Source: Blastopirellula retiformator (GTDB lineage Bacteria; Planctomycetota; Planctomycetia; Pirellulales; Pirellulaceae). From it: a stretch of 64,000 nt of DNA. The stretch is from assembly GCF_007859755.1 (NCBI RefSeq), contig NZ_SJPF01000004.1, positions 372,894-436,893 on the forward strand. Reading direction: 5' to 3'. Of this stretch, positions 1-8,458 are shown piece by piece (the stretch's first letter is position 1; each line of letters begins with the position of its first letter). The position numbers were made by a program, and so were the translations under genes. The notes under the pieces are model-generated. The model ran no database searches, was not told the origin of the DNA, and saw only the letters and a list, made by a program, of their open reading frames with translations.

Positions 1-211
1 CCTCGGCGGCCCGCATGCGAAACGAGTTGCAGAGCGGATCGGGATAACGCTCCAGTCCCTGATCAAGTCGTTCCTTAATCGCACGCGTTACCGCCGGGCT
101 CGCGGGATACGGATTTTCGTTGGTGTTCAGCTTGATGAACTTGCCGGCTTGCGGCTGTTCGCCCGGCACGTAGCCGGCCATCGCGTCGATCTCTGGTCGC
201 ACGAAAGACAT
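1..211 (-). CDS. hisC: Histidinol-phosphate aminotransferase, N-terminal part
   Basis: This is the first 70 codons of a PLP-dependent aminotransferase that continues past the left edge. The start is the ATG read from the cat at 209-211. The protein begins MSFVRPEIDAMAGYVPGEQP and continues with KLNTNENPYPASP, the substrate-loop signature of HisC, followed by LDQGLERYPDP. HisC converts imidazole-acetol phosphate to histidinol phosphate in histidine synthesis. It lies 24 bp downstream of hisD on the same strand, so the two are probably co-transcribed. The identification rests only on the N-terminus, because the PLP lysine lies outside the window. Confidence 0.88.
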   Translation of the reverse strand, partial: MSFVRPEIDAMAGYVPGEQPQAGKFIKLNTNENPYPASPAVTRAIKERLDQGLERYPDPLCNSFRMRAAE

Positions 212-235
212 AGCGCAGACTCGAAGGTAGGAGAA

Positions 236-1597
236 TTAGGAAACGCGAATATCAACGCTGCGGCGGTGAGCGGTCAGCCCTTCTTTGTCCGCCATCCGCT
301 GAACATGGGGGGCGATCGCTTGGATGCCGGCGTCGGTGTAATGAATCACGCTGCTTGAGCGCAGAAAATCATTGGCCGACAATCCGCTCGCCCATCGCGC
401 CGTGCCACCGGTCGGCAACACGTGCGAAGGCCCAGCCGCATAGTCGCCCAGCGCCACCGGCGTGTAGTTGCCCAAGAAGGTCGCTCCGGCGTTCGGAATC
501 TTGTCAAGCAGCGTCTCTGCACTGTCGGTCGCGATGTGCAGATGCTCCGGCGCGATTTCGTTCGCCAGTTGGCAAGCTTGCTCTTGGCTTTCGGCCAAGA
601 TCAAACAGCCGAACGCTTCCAGACTTTGCACCGTTAGTTCGCACCGTTCGAGCAGCGCGACCTGGCGATTGAGTTCGGCGTAGGTCGCCTCCAGCGTCGC
701 GGGGCTCCAGGTGATCAGAATACTGGCGCCGGGCGCATGTTCGGCCTGAGCCAACAAGTCGGCGGCGGTGTAATCGGCGCGGGTCGTCTCGTCGGCGATG
801 ACCACCACTTCGCTCGGTCCGGCGATCGAATCGATGTCGACCTCGCCGTAGACATGTTTCTTAGCAAGCGCCACGAACAGGTTGCCAGGGCCGACGATCT
901 TGTCGACTTGCGGAATCCCTTCGACGCCATAGGCGAGGGCCGCGACCGCTTGAGCGCCACCCATCCGATAGACCTCGGTCACGCCCAACTCATGGCAGGT
1001 CGCCAGCAAGTCGGTGTTGTACGAACCGAACGGCGTCGGTGGAGCGACGACGACCAACTCTTTGACCCCAGCGGCCAAGGCCGGGACCGCGGTCATCAGC
1101 ACGGTTGAAGGATACGCTGCCGCGCCTCCAGGCACGCAGAGCCCCGCTCGCTGAAGCGGCAAGTAACGCTGCCGCAGGAAGTTGCCGTCGGGGCGATCGA
1201 CTTGCACATCTTTGTGCAGGATCGCGGTTTGAAACTCCCAGATGTTTTCGCGGATCTTGCGGAGCGTTTCCAGAAACTCCGGCGCCGCCGCAGCATGAGC
1301 CGCTTCTAGTTCGGATTGCGGAACGCGGATCGTCTCGGCGGTCAGCTGCTTGCCGTCTAGCTTTTCGCTGTAGCGAAGTACGGCGGCCAAGCCTTCGGTC
1401 TGCACCTCGTGGCAGATTCGCTCGACCACTTGTTGCGGCGAGAGGGGTTCGCCAAACGTTTCGATCGTGCGGCGGCGCCCCGCTTCGCTGACCACGTTGC
1501 CGCGGGGGCTGAGCTTTTCGCGAAGTTCGGCAAGACGGGCCGGAACGTCGTCCTGGCGAGCGTCAATACGAGCGATGTTCAAAGCGATTTCGGCCAT
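236..1597 (-). CDS. hisD: Histidinol dehydrogenase
   Basis: HisD is a zinc enzyme that oxidises histidinol to histidine in two NAD-dependent steps, the last reactions of histidine synthesis in the cytoplasm. Family signatures are clear: CVPGGAAAYPSTVLMTAVPA, VDKIVGPGNLFVALAK, IDSIAGPSEVVVIAD, LLAQAEHAPGAS and GPSHVLPTGGTARW. I chose the ATG at 1597 (MAEIALNIARID, 453 residues). A start 24 codons further upstream is open but would make the protein unusually long. Upstream of the ATG there is only a weak GAAAG-like ribosome site. hisC follows after 24 bp. Confidence 0.95.
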   Translation of the reverse strand: MAEIALNIARIDARQDDVPARLAELREKLSPRGNVVSEAGRRRTIETFGEPLSPQQVVERICHEVQTEGLAAVLRYSEKLDGKQLTAETIRVPQSELEAAHAAAAPEFLETLRKIRENIWEFQTAILHKDVQVDRPDGNFLRQRYLPLQRAGLCVPGGAAAYPSTVLMTAVPALAAGVKELVVVAPPTPFGSYNTDLLATCHELGVTEVYRMGGAQAVAALAYGVEGIPQVDKIVGPGNLFVALAKKHVYGEVDIDSIAGPSEVVVIADETTRADYTAADLLAQAEHAPGASILITWSPATLEATYAELNRQVALLERCELTVQSLEAFGCLILAESQEQACQLANEIAPEHLHIATDSAETLLDKIPNAGATFLGNYTPVALGDYAAGPSHVLPTGGTARWASGLSANDFLRSSSVIHYTDAGIQAIAPHVQRMADKEGLTAHRRSVDIRVS

Positions 1598-1705
1598 CGG
1601 GCTTTCAAGCGGCGTTACAAAGGTGGCAGGTCGGTCCAACAGGACAGGGCAGAGCCCTATTTTGTTCACTGGAAGGCGATCACGAAAGGGTAGCCCCCAC
1701 CCAAA

Positions 1706-3895
1706 TCAGGGGCGTACGATCATCCGCCAACAGCGATGGATTCGCTTATTGCGGAAATCTTCGGGGACGGTTCGCTTCGAGATCTCCCGAATCGAGAGCC
1801 CATCGAACAGCGATTCATCAAATTTGAACCGGCGGAAGTTGGTCGAAAAGTAGATCACTCCCTCCGGCGCCATCCGCGAAATCAGCAGTTCGAGCGCCTC
1901 CTCGTAGTCTTGCTGCACGTCCCAGACGGTCTCGGTCCGCTTGCTGTTGGAGAAGGTCGGCACATCGATAACCGCCAAGTCGTACGTCTCTTCAACCGGC
2001 GCCCGCAGCCACTGCATCACATCTCCCTGCAGCAGGCGATGTTCGCCGCCGCGGAAACCGTTCCGCCGCAAGTTGCGATCGGCCCACGCCAGGTAAGTGG
2101 GAGACAGATCGACGCTCGTCGTGCTGGCCGCGCCTCCGTCGGCCGCATATACCGAGAAGGCGCCGGTGTAGCAGAAGAGATTGAGAAAACGTTTCCCTTT
2201 CGCTTCGTCCCGCACCATTCCGCGGGCGACGCGGTGATCCAGGAACAGGCCCGTATCGACATAGTCCGAAAGATTGACCTCAAACTTCAGGCCACCTTCT
2301 TCGGCGTCGATCGTCACGCGGCGGTCGTCTTGCCGTTGATGCTGTTGGTCGCCCCGCTGCACGACGCGGGTCTTGCCGTAGACGTTCTCCCGCGGAATCT
2401 CCAGCGCATCGGCGGCGACGTCGGCCATGCGATCAAGCCACTCGGCATGTTGCGCTGTCGTCCGGTCGTGCGGACGTTCGTATTCGCTGAGGTGCAGATA
2501 GTCGTGATAGCGATCGACCACCAGCGGGATCTCAGGAATATCGCGTTCGTACAAGCGATAGCAATGGATGCCTCGCTTGGGCCAGCGGCGCAAGTGGCGC
2601 TGCAGTTTGACCAGGCGATTGGTGAACAGTTCGGCCTGCTTGTCCGCTTTCCCCGTCAGTCCGCCAAAGGCAGGCATCGCGGCTGGTTCCGGCTTTGGTT
2701 CTTGCGGAGGCGATTCAACATCGCTCGTTTCCAATTCCGCGCTGGCCGGCATGTCCAGCTCTTTCGGTGGACGCGGTCCGTAGAACTGGTAGTACTGACA
2801 CTCGATCCGCCCGTTGTAGATCTTACGGCGTCGATCCGCCTCCTGACCGATCAAACGCTCAAACTGCGACTCGGCGGTCAGTACATAGTGCGACCAGGTC
2901 GGCAAATGCCGCAGCACATGCGGGAAGGTCTTGTACAGCTGATCGAGTTCGCGGCGTTCGCCAATTCGCTCGCCGTAAGGCGGGTTGGTGATGATGCAGC
3001 CATACTCTTCGTCGCTGCGTAGATCGCGGAAGTCGCGCTGCTCGAAAATCACATCATGCGACACGCCGGCGGTGTTGGCATGCTGGCGAGCCAGCCGCAG
3101 CACATCGGCGTCGGTATCAAAGCCGCGCAACGGTTGGTCGAGCTTCTTCCGCTTCGCCTTGCGAGCGTCGGCCCGCAGGTCGGATATCATCTCGGGCGAA
3201 GTGAGCGGCCAGCTCTCAAAATCGAACTCGCGGGTCAAACCGGGCGCAAAGTTCCGCGCGACCAGCGCCGCTTCGATCGGGATCGTGCCGCTGCCGCAGA
3301 AGGGGTCGATCAAGGGACGTCCCGGCTTCCAAAAGCTGAGATCAATCAGGGCCGCGGCCAGCGTCTCTTTCAGCGGCGCCGGACCGACCAGACGGCGATA
3401 GCCCCGCTTATGCAAACTGGCGCCGGTCGTGTCGATGGTCAGCGTCGCTTCGTCTTCCAGCAGCGCCACTTCGACCGTCACCCGCGGGCCGGTCTCTGGC
3501 AATTCGCTGACGCCATGTTCGGCCAACAGTCGTTCGACGATCGCCTTCTTGACGATTTTTTGACAGGCCGGCACGCTCGAAAGTTGCGACTTCAGCGAAC
3601 GTCCATTCACCGGAAAGCAGCCGTCGGCCGGAATGAATTTTTCCCAAGGCAATGCCCGGACGCCGTCAAACAGCAACCCAAAGTCATCGGCCTTGAACGC
3701 CCCCAGTCGAATCAGCACGCGGTCGGCGGTTCGCAGCCAAAGGTTGGTCTTGGCGACGTCTTCCATAGTACCGCGAAACAAGATCTTGCCCGAGCCGATG
3801 ATCTTCGGCTCGTAGCCAAGTTGCTCGATCTGGCGTGCAGCGACCTTTTCGATGCCAAAAGCGGCCGCGGCCAATAAGTCGTAAGCGTCGTCCAA
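1706..3895 (-). CDS. rlmKL: Bifunctional 23S rRNA methyltransferase RlmK/RlmL
   Basis: The 729 residues match the fused E. coli RlmKL layout (about 700 residues). It starts with a THUMP-type RNA-binding region. Next comes an N2-guanine methyltransferase, with DPFCGSGTIPIEAAL near residue 200 and the catalytic NPPYGERIG near residue 305. The C-terminal Rossmann methyltransferase has FLNLFCYTGAFSVYAADGGA near residue 590 and a VIDVPTFSNSKR motif. By family, the enzyme modifies G2445 and G2069 of 23S rRNA. The gene stands alone: hisD lies 108 bp downstream and the divergent threonine aldolase about 180 bp upstream. A proline- and glutamate-rich linker (SPPQEPKPEPAAMP) joins the two halves. Confidence 0.93.
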   Translation of the reverse strand: MDDAYDLLAAAAFGIEKVAARQIEQLGYEPKIIGSGKILFRGTMEDVAKTNLWLRTADRVLIRLGAFKADDFGLLFDGVRALPWEKFIPADGCFPVNGRSLKSQLSSVPACQKIVKKAIVERLLAEHGVSELPETGPRVTVEVALLEDEATLTIDTTGASLHKRGYRRLVGPAPLKETLAAALIDLSFWKPGRPLIDPFCGSGTIPIEAALVARNFAPGLTREFDFESWPLTSPEMISDLRADARKAKRKKLDQPLRGFDTDADVLRLARQHANTAGVSHDVIFEQRDFRDLRSDEEYGCIITNPPYGERIGERRELDQLYKTFPHVLRHLPTWSHYVLTAESQFERLIGQEADRRRKIYNGRIECQYYQFYGPRPPKELDMPASAELETSDVESPPQEPKPEPAAMPAFGGLTGKADKQAELFTNRLVKLQRHLRRWPKRGIHCYRLYERDIPEIPLVVDRYHDYLHLSEYERPHDRTTAQHAEWLDRMADVAADALEIPRENVYGKTRVVQRGDQQHQRQDDRRVTIDAEEGGLKFEVNLSDYVDTGLFLDHRVARGMVRDEAKGKRFLNLFCYTGAFSVYAADGGAASTTSVDLSPTYLAWADRNLRRNGFRGGEHRLLQGDVMQWLRAPVEETYDLAVIDVPTFSNSKRTETVWDVQQDYEEALELLISRMAPEGVIYFSTNFRRFKFDESLFDGLSIREISKRTVPEDFRNKRIHRCWRMIVRP

Positions 3896-4078
3896 AGAAC
3901 TCTCTGCGGCTGGCGAAAGGCTGCGAGGAAACCGTTCATCCTACTCGATTGGGGCCGGTTCGCGAATGACTCCGCGGGGTGCGATCCCCCGTCGGCTTGG
4001 CTCCCAGGGCAGAAAGCGGATAATTGAAGGTCCTAGATGCCAAATTTCGCTCACTTCCCGCTTTCCCGTAGGAACGCC

Positions 4079-5107
4079 ATGATCGACCTCCGCAGCGACA
4101 CCGTCACCCAACCGACACCCGCCATGCGCGAGGCGATGGCCAACGCTGAAGTGGGAGACGCCGTGATCGACGTTGATCCGACCGTCGATCGGCTCGAGCG
4201 GCTGACCGCCGAGTTGCTCGGCAAAGAGGCGGCCGTCTACATGCCCTCAGGCAGCATGACCAACCAGATCGCGATCCGCATCCACTGCAAGCCGGGGGAC
4301 GAGTTCATCTGCGAAGCCGGCTGCCACGTTTACAACTACGAGCAAGCCGCCTTCGCCCAGCTGAGCGGCGTCGCCACCCGGACGATTGAAGGGGAATACG
4401 GCGTCCTGAAACCGGAGCAACTGCACGACGGTTTGATCCGTCCCGAGAACGACCACATGGTCCGCACGCGGTTGGTCTGTCTCGAAAACACGCACAACCG
4501 GGGCGCCGGCAAGGTTCAGCCGTACGAATATGTCAAGCAGATTTGCAGTTGGGCCCATGCCGCCGGGCTGATCACCCACCTGGATGGGGCTCGGTTGTTT
4601 AACGCCGTTGCGGCCACCGGCGTCTCGCTGGCCGATTGGTGCCAACATTTTGATACGGTCAGCGTCTGCTTCAGCAAAGGGCTGGGGGCGCCGGTTGGCT
4701 CTTGCCTAGCCGGTCCGGCCGATAGGATGCGCGAAGCCCGCCGCCATCGCAAACTGTTTGGCGGCGGCATGCGTCAGGCCGGCATCATCGCCGCCGGGGC
4801 GCTCTACGGACTACTGCACAACCGCGATCAGCTGGTCGAAGATCATCAGCACGCCCAAATCTTGGCCGCCGCGATTGGCGAGTCGGCCCATCTGTCGCTG
4901 ACCCCCGAGACGGTCGATACCAATATCGTCATCTTTCAGGTCGATCCAAAAATCGGCACGGCGGCCCAATTCGTCTCCCAGCTGAAAGAAGCAGGCGTCG
5001 CCATGCTGCCGGTCAGCGCACAGGAAGTGCGAGCGGTGACCCATCTCGATGTCACTCGCCCCCAGATCGAAGAAGCGGCGACGATCTTAAAAAAGCTAGG
5101 AAGTTGA
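4079..5107 (+). CDS. ltaE: Low-specificity L-threonine aldolase (beta-eliminating lyase family)
   Basis: This PLP enzyme of fold type I cleaves threonine or allo-threonine to glycine and acetaldehyde. Signatures are IDLRSDTVTQPTPAMREAMA at the N-terminus, LLGKEAAVYMPSGSMTNQIA, THLDGARLFNA, and the Schiff-base lysine in CFSKGLGAPVGS near residue 200. I chose the ATG at 4079, which is preceded by AGGA six bases upstream and matches the family N-terminus. An ATG at 4037 would add 14 unlikely residues. The length of 342 residues is normal. It is monocistronic, divergent from rlmKL. The 219 bp after it contain no gene. Confidence 0.93.
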   Translation: MIDLRSDTVTQPTPAMREAMANAEVGDAVIDVDPTVDRLERLTAELLGKEAAVYMPSGSMTNQIAIRIHCKPGDEFICEAGCHVYNYEQAAFAQLSGVATRTIEGEYGVLKPEQLHDGLIRPENDHMVRTRLVCLENTHNRGAGKVQPYEYVKQICSWAHAAGLITHLDGARLFNAVAATGVSLADWCQHFDTVSVCFSKGLGAPVGSCLAGPADRMREARRHRKLFGGGMRQAGIIAAGALYGLLHNRDQLVEDHQHAQILAAAIGESAHLSLTPETVDTNIVIFQVDPKIGTAAQFVSQLKEAGVAMLPVSAQEVRAVTHLDVTRPQIEEAATILKKLGS

Positions 5108-5326
5108 TTTGATCTTCCCCCCGCGAAATAGGCGGAGGGGTGAATAATTGCTACAACCAGAGACGTATTTCGCCAAGAGGGAGCGAACCGCGCAGTTGCG
5201 CCCTATTTTTGCATTCTCTTTGCCGTGATCCGGCAAAAGAATGTAAGCTAAAGAGTTATAGAGACTTAACTGCGGCAGACGCCCTGAAAATCACCTTCGT
5301 TCCACCCTCGCAAGACTTCCCACCGC

Positions 5327-8300
5327 ATGGCCGTCGCGAACACTCACGATTTCTGGAAATTGTTGCTGAAAAGCAACTTGCTGCCGAAGGACCGCTGCCA
5401 GCAACTCCACGAGAGTTACAAGCAGCAAGCCAATGGGGACGCCGATCCCAAAAAATTGGCGAAGTGGCTGATCAGCGAGTCGGCGATCACCCCGTACCAG
5501 GCCCGTATTTTGCTCGGCGGCAAGTCAGGCCCATTTCAGCTGGGCGCCTACAAGCTGCTCGACCGCATCGACGCTGGTCTACTGGCCGGGGCGTATCGCG
5601 CCGTGCATGTCGAGTCGGGTCATCCGGTGCTGCTGCACAAGATCTCGAAATCGATCCTCGACAACCCGCAAGCCTGGGCGGTGGTCGAGCAACAGATTCG
5701 CAGTCGCTGCGCTGCGCCCCACCCGCATCTCTGGCGCTGCTTTGAGTTGCTGGAGGTTGGCGGCAACCGCTTCCTCGCGACCGAAGAGCCGACCGGCAAC
5801 CCGCTGCAGGAAAGTCGCCCGGGGCCGGGTCAACCCGTTCCGGCCGCCGACTGTGCTCGCCTGGTGCGACAAGCGACCTTGGCGGTTGATTGCTTGCATA
5901 GCATCGGCATCATCCAGGGGAACCTGACGCCCGACGCGCTGTGGTTGGAAGCCAACGGCAACCTGAAGGTGATGAACAACCCGCTGCAGCTTCCCAGCCC
6001 GGCCGATTGGAACAAGGCGGACGAAGCGACGCTCCGCCGAGCCGACTTTACGGCGCCAGAGTTATCGTCGCCGGGTACGCCCCCAACGCGACTTAGCGAC
6101 ATCTACTCGCTCGGCTGCATCCTGTTTGATCTGCTGACCGGCAATCCGCCGTTCGCCGGCGGCGACCTCCAGCAAAAGTTCAGCCGTCATGCCGGCGAAC
6201 CGGTCGCCCAAGCGCCGCAGATCCCGCCGCCGATGTTTCAGACGCTCGCCTACATGATGGCGAAGAGCCCTACGGTCCGTTATCAATCGGCCGGCGACGT
6301 CGCTAGTGCACTCGCCCACCACGTCGATCCGTCGCAGCTCAATCCTCCGGTCGTCACGGCGCCGCCAACCCTTGGCGCTTACCAGCAGTCGCTGCCGCAG
6401 ACGTCGCCGCCCCCCAGCGCGACGCCGCCCCAAGGGATGCCGCAACACTTTTCTCCGCCCACCGCCGCGCCGTTTCCTGGCAGTCCCGGCATGTCGATGC
6501 CTGGCGCTCCCGGCATGCCGACGCCTGGCGGTCCCGGGATGCCGATGCCCGGCGCACCGCCGACCCCGCCTCCCATGCCCGGCTACGGAGTTCCGCCAAC
6601 CGCGGCTCCGATGGCGACTCCGGTAGCGACTCCCGTCGCAGCGCCGGTGGCGACGCCGGTTGGCGCTCCCGTGGCGACCCCAGTCGGCGTACCAGCTTCC
6701 GGCGCGCCGGTCGCTGGCGTCCAGGGAGAAAGCCGGGCGGCAATCCTGGCCGAACGTGCCCGCAAAAAGAAACAGGTCAAACGAATCACGCAACTGGTCG
6801 TGCTCGGTCTACTGGCGATCGGCATGGGCGGCGCGGGGATCTACGTGCTGCAAAACATGTCTGGCGATGGCGGTGACGTCGCTGACAACGATCCGTCGCC
6901 GGCCCCGACCGATCCCAGTAATCCTCCCGCCAACCCCATGGGCGGCGGCAACGGCCCGAGCAACCCACCAGCCAATCCGCCCGCTGGCGACGGCATGCCG
7001 GTGCAACTTGTCGCCGACGATCAACAAACGCTGTGGGCCTCGCCCACCCAAGGCGCCCCGATCACATTGGAAGGGCTACCGACCGGCGTCAAAAGCGTGT
7101 TGACCTTGCGCGTCGACGAACTGACCGGCAGTCAGCCGGGCCAGCAAGTGCTCGCAGCGCTCGGCCCACAGTTCAACGCCGTTTGGAAAGGCTGGGAAAC
7201 GACCAGTCGATTTAGCTGGAGCGAGGTCGAATCGGCTGTTTTCGCCTATGGACCGACCACGCCCGCAGCGCAACCGACGATTGTCGTTCGCCTGAAAGGT
7301 CCGACCAACCTGATGTCGAAATGGGGCGGAGCGCAGTCGGTTGGACAGGGGCCGGCGCAATACTTCAAGCTCGGCGCCTGGTCGTTCTTTCCGCTACCCG
7401 GCGCCAGTGATCGCGGCTTTGTGATGGGCGCCGATAGCGACATAGCCGCCATCGCCGCGTCCGGCGGAAAAGCGCCGCTGTTGCCGCTCGAAATGGAACA
7501 ACTGCGCCGCTCGTCCGATGACCAGCGCACGCTCAACCTGCTGTTCGACGCTCGTTACTTGATGTCGCCGCAGTCGCCGCTCGGCTCGGGCAACTTGGCC
7601 AGCTTGAAAGAACCGGTCAGCTGGTTCCTGGGCGATATGATTCAAGCCGGACTGGTCAGCTGCCAGCTCGACGCGACGCATTGCTATACCGAAGGTCGCT
7701 TTATCGGCTCGCTGGCGGCCGAACCGTTTGGCCTGGCCGAGTCGCTGCGGGCTCGCATCCTGGGCGGCTCGAAGCTGGTCGCCAATACGGTCACCCAACT
7801 CAGCCCGACTCCGTACTGGCAGTCGCTGGGCGGCAAGTTCCCGACGATGCTCGAGTTTGTGCATAAGTTCACCCGGACCGGCGCCGACGGCAAACAGGCG
7901 ATCGTCAACATCGCGTTGCCCTCGTACGCGGCGCCCAACCTGTTGGCGGCGTCGGAGTTAACGATCTCCGCTTCTTCCGGCGGCGCGAGTGCGGCTCCCC
8001 CCACGGCAATCGCCAGTGGCGGCGGTGGGGCGCAAACGCTTCAGCAGAAGCTGAAGAACAAGATCAGCCTTGGGTTTCCGCAAACGTCGCTCGACTTCGC
8101 CATGGGATTTTTCGGTGACGAATTGGGGGCCCCGGTCAAATTGCTGGGGGGGGACTTGCAGTTGGACGGCATTACCCAGAACCAGCAGATCCGGCAATTC
8201 AACATGATGGACAAGCCGGCCGAAGAGGTCTTAGTCGCCCTTCTGATGAAGGCGAATCCGATCACCACGGTGACCGCTCCTAACGAAGCGGATCAAAAAC

Positions 8301-8425
8301 TTGTCTATGTAATTGGCCCCGATCCGGAGAATCCGGACGGTGAGAAGGTTATATTGATTACTACGCGAGCCCAGGCAGCCAAGAAAAAATATGAGTTGCC
8401 AGCTCCGTTTCAACTGAAAAAATAA
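5327..8425 (+). CDS. Membrane-anchored Ser/Thr pseudokinase with extracytoplasmic STN-like domain
   Basis: The protein has 1,032 residues. Residues 1-60 match the lineage-typical lead-in of the active kinase at 61829-63550 (ITPYQARILLGGKSGPF then LGAYKLLDRI). Residues 65-335 keep a kinase-like fold, with a C-lobe reading DIYSLGCILFDLLTGNPPF. The catalytic loop reads IIQGNLTPDALWL instead of HRDxKPxN, and the DFG position reads VMNNP, so the catalytic and metal-binding aspartates are absent. A Pro/Gly/Met-rich linker (residues 340-465) precedes one transmembrane helix near 487-507. A large exported domain follows, ending in an STN/secretin-N-like segment (residues 900-1000). The next gene starts 33 bp downstream and shares the STN-like domain, so the two are probably partners. 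Substrate and role are unknown. Confidence 0.85.
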   Translation: MAVANTHDFWKLLLKSNLLPKDRCQQLHESYKQQANGDADPKKLAKWLISESAITPYQARILLGGKSGPFQLGAYKLLDRIDAGLLAGAYRAVHVESGHPVLLHKISKSILDNPQAWAVVEQQIRSRCAAPHPHLWRCFELLEVGGNRFLATEEPTGNPLQESRPGPGQPVPAADCARLVRQATLAVDCLHSIGIIQGNLTPDALWLEANGNLKVMNNPLQLPSPADWNKADEATLRRADFTAPELSSPGTPPTRLSDIYSLGCILFDLLTGNPPFAGGDLQQKFSRHAGEPVAQAPQIPPPMFQTLAYMMAKSPTVRYQSAGDVASALAHHVDPSQLNPPVVTAPPTLGAYQQSLPQTSPPPSATPPQGMPQHFSPPTAAPFPGSPGMSMPGAPGMPTPGGPGMPMPGAPPTPPPMPGYGVPPTAAPMATPVATPVAAPVATPVGAPVATPVGVPASGAPVAGVQGESRAAILAERARKKKQVKRITQLVVLGLLAIGMGGAGIYVLQNMSGDGGDVADNDPSPAPTDPSNPPANPMGGGNGPSNPPANPPAGDGMPVQLVADDQQTLWASPTQGAPITLEGLPTGVKSVLTLRVDELTGSQPGQQVLAALGPQFNAVWKGWETTSRFSWSEVESAVFAYGPTTPAAQPTIVVRLKGPTNLMSKWGGAQSVGQGPAQYFKLGAWSFFPLPGASDRGFVMGADSDIAAIAASGGKAPLLPLEMEQLRRSSDDQRTLNLLFDARYLMSPQSPLGSGNLASLKEPVSWFLGDMIQAGLVSCQLDATHCYTEGRFIGSLAAEPFGLAESLRARILGGSKLVANTVTQLSPTPYWQSLGGKFPTMLEFVHKFTRTGADGKQAIVNIALPSYAAPNLLAASELTISASSGGASAAPPTAIASGGGGAQTLQQKLKNKISLGFPQTSLDFAMGFFGDELGAPVKLLGGDLQLDGITQNQQIRQFNMMDKPAEEVLVALLMKANPITTVTAPNEADQKLVYVIGPDPENPDGEKVILITTRAQAAKKKYELPAPFQLKK

Positions 8426-8458
8426 AAGGGCCGGACTAACACTCCCCAGCGTAACGAA

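Noticed and set aside
1736-3022. Plus-strand 428-codon frame opposite rlmKL
   Set aside because: Antisense shadow of a conserved gene with all its motifs.
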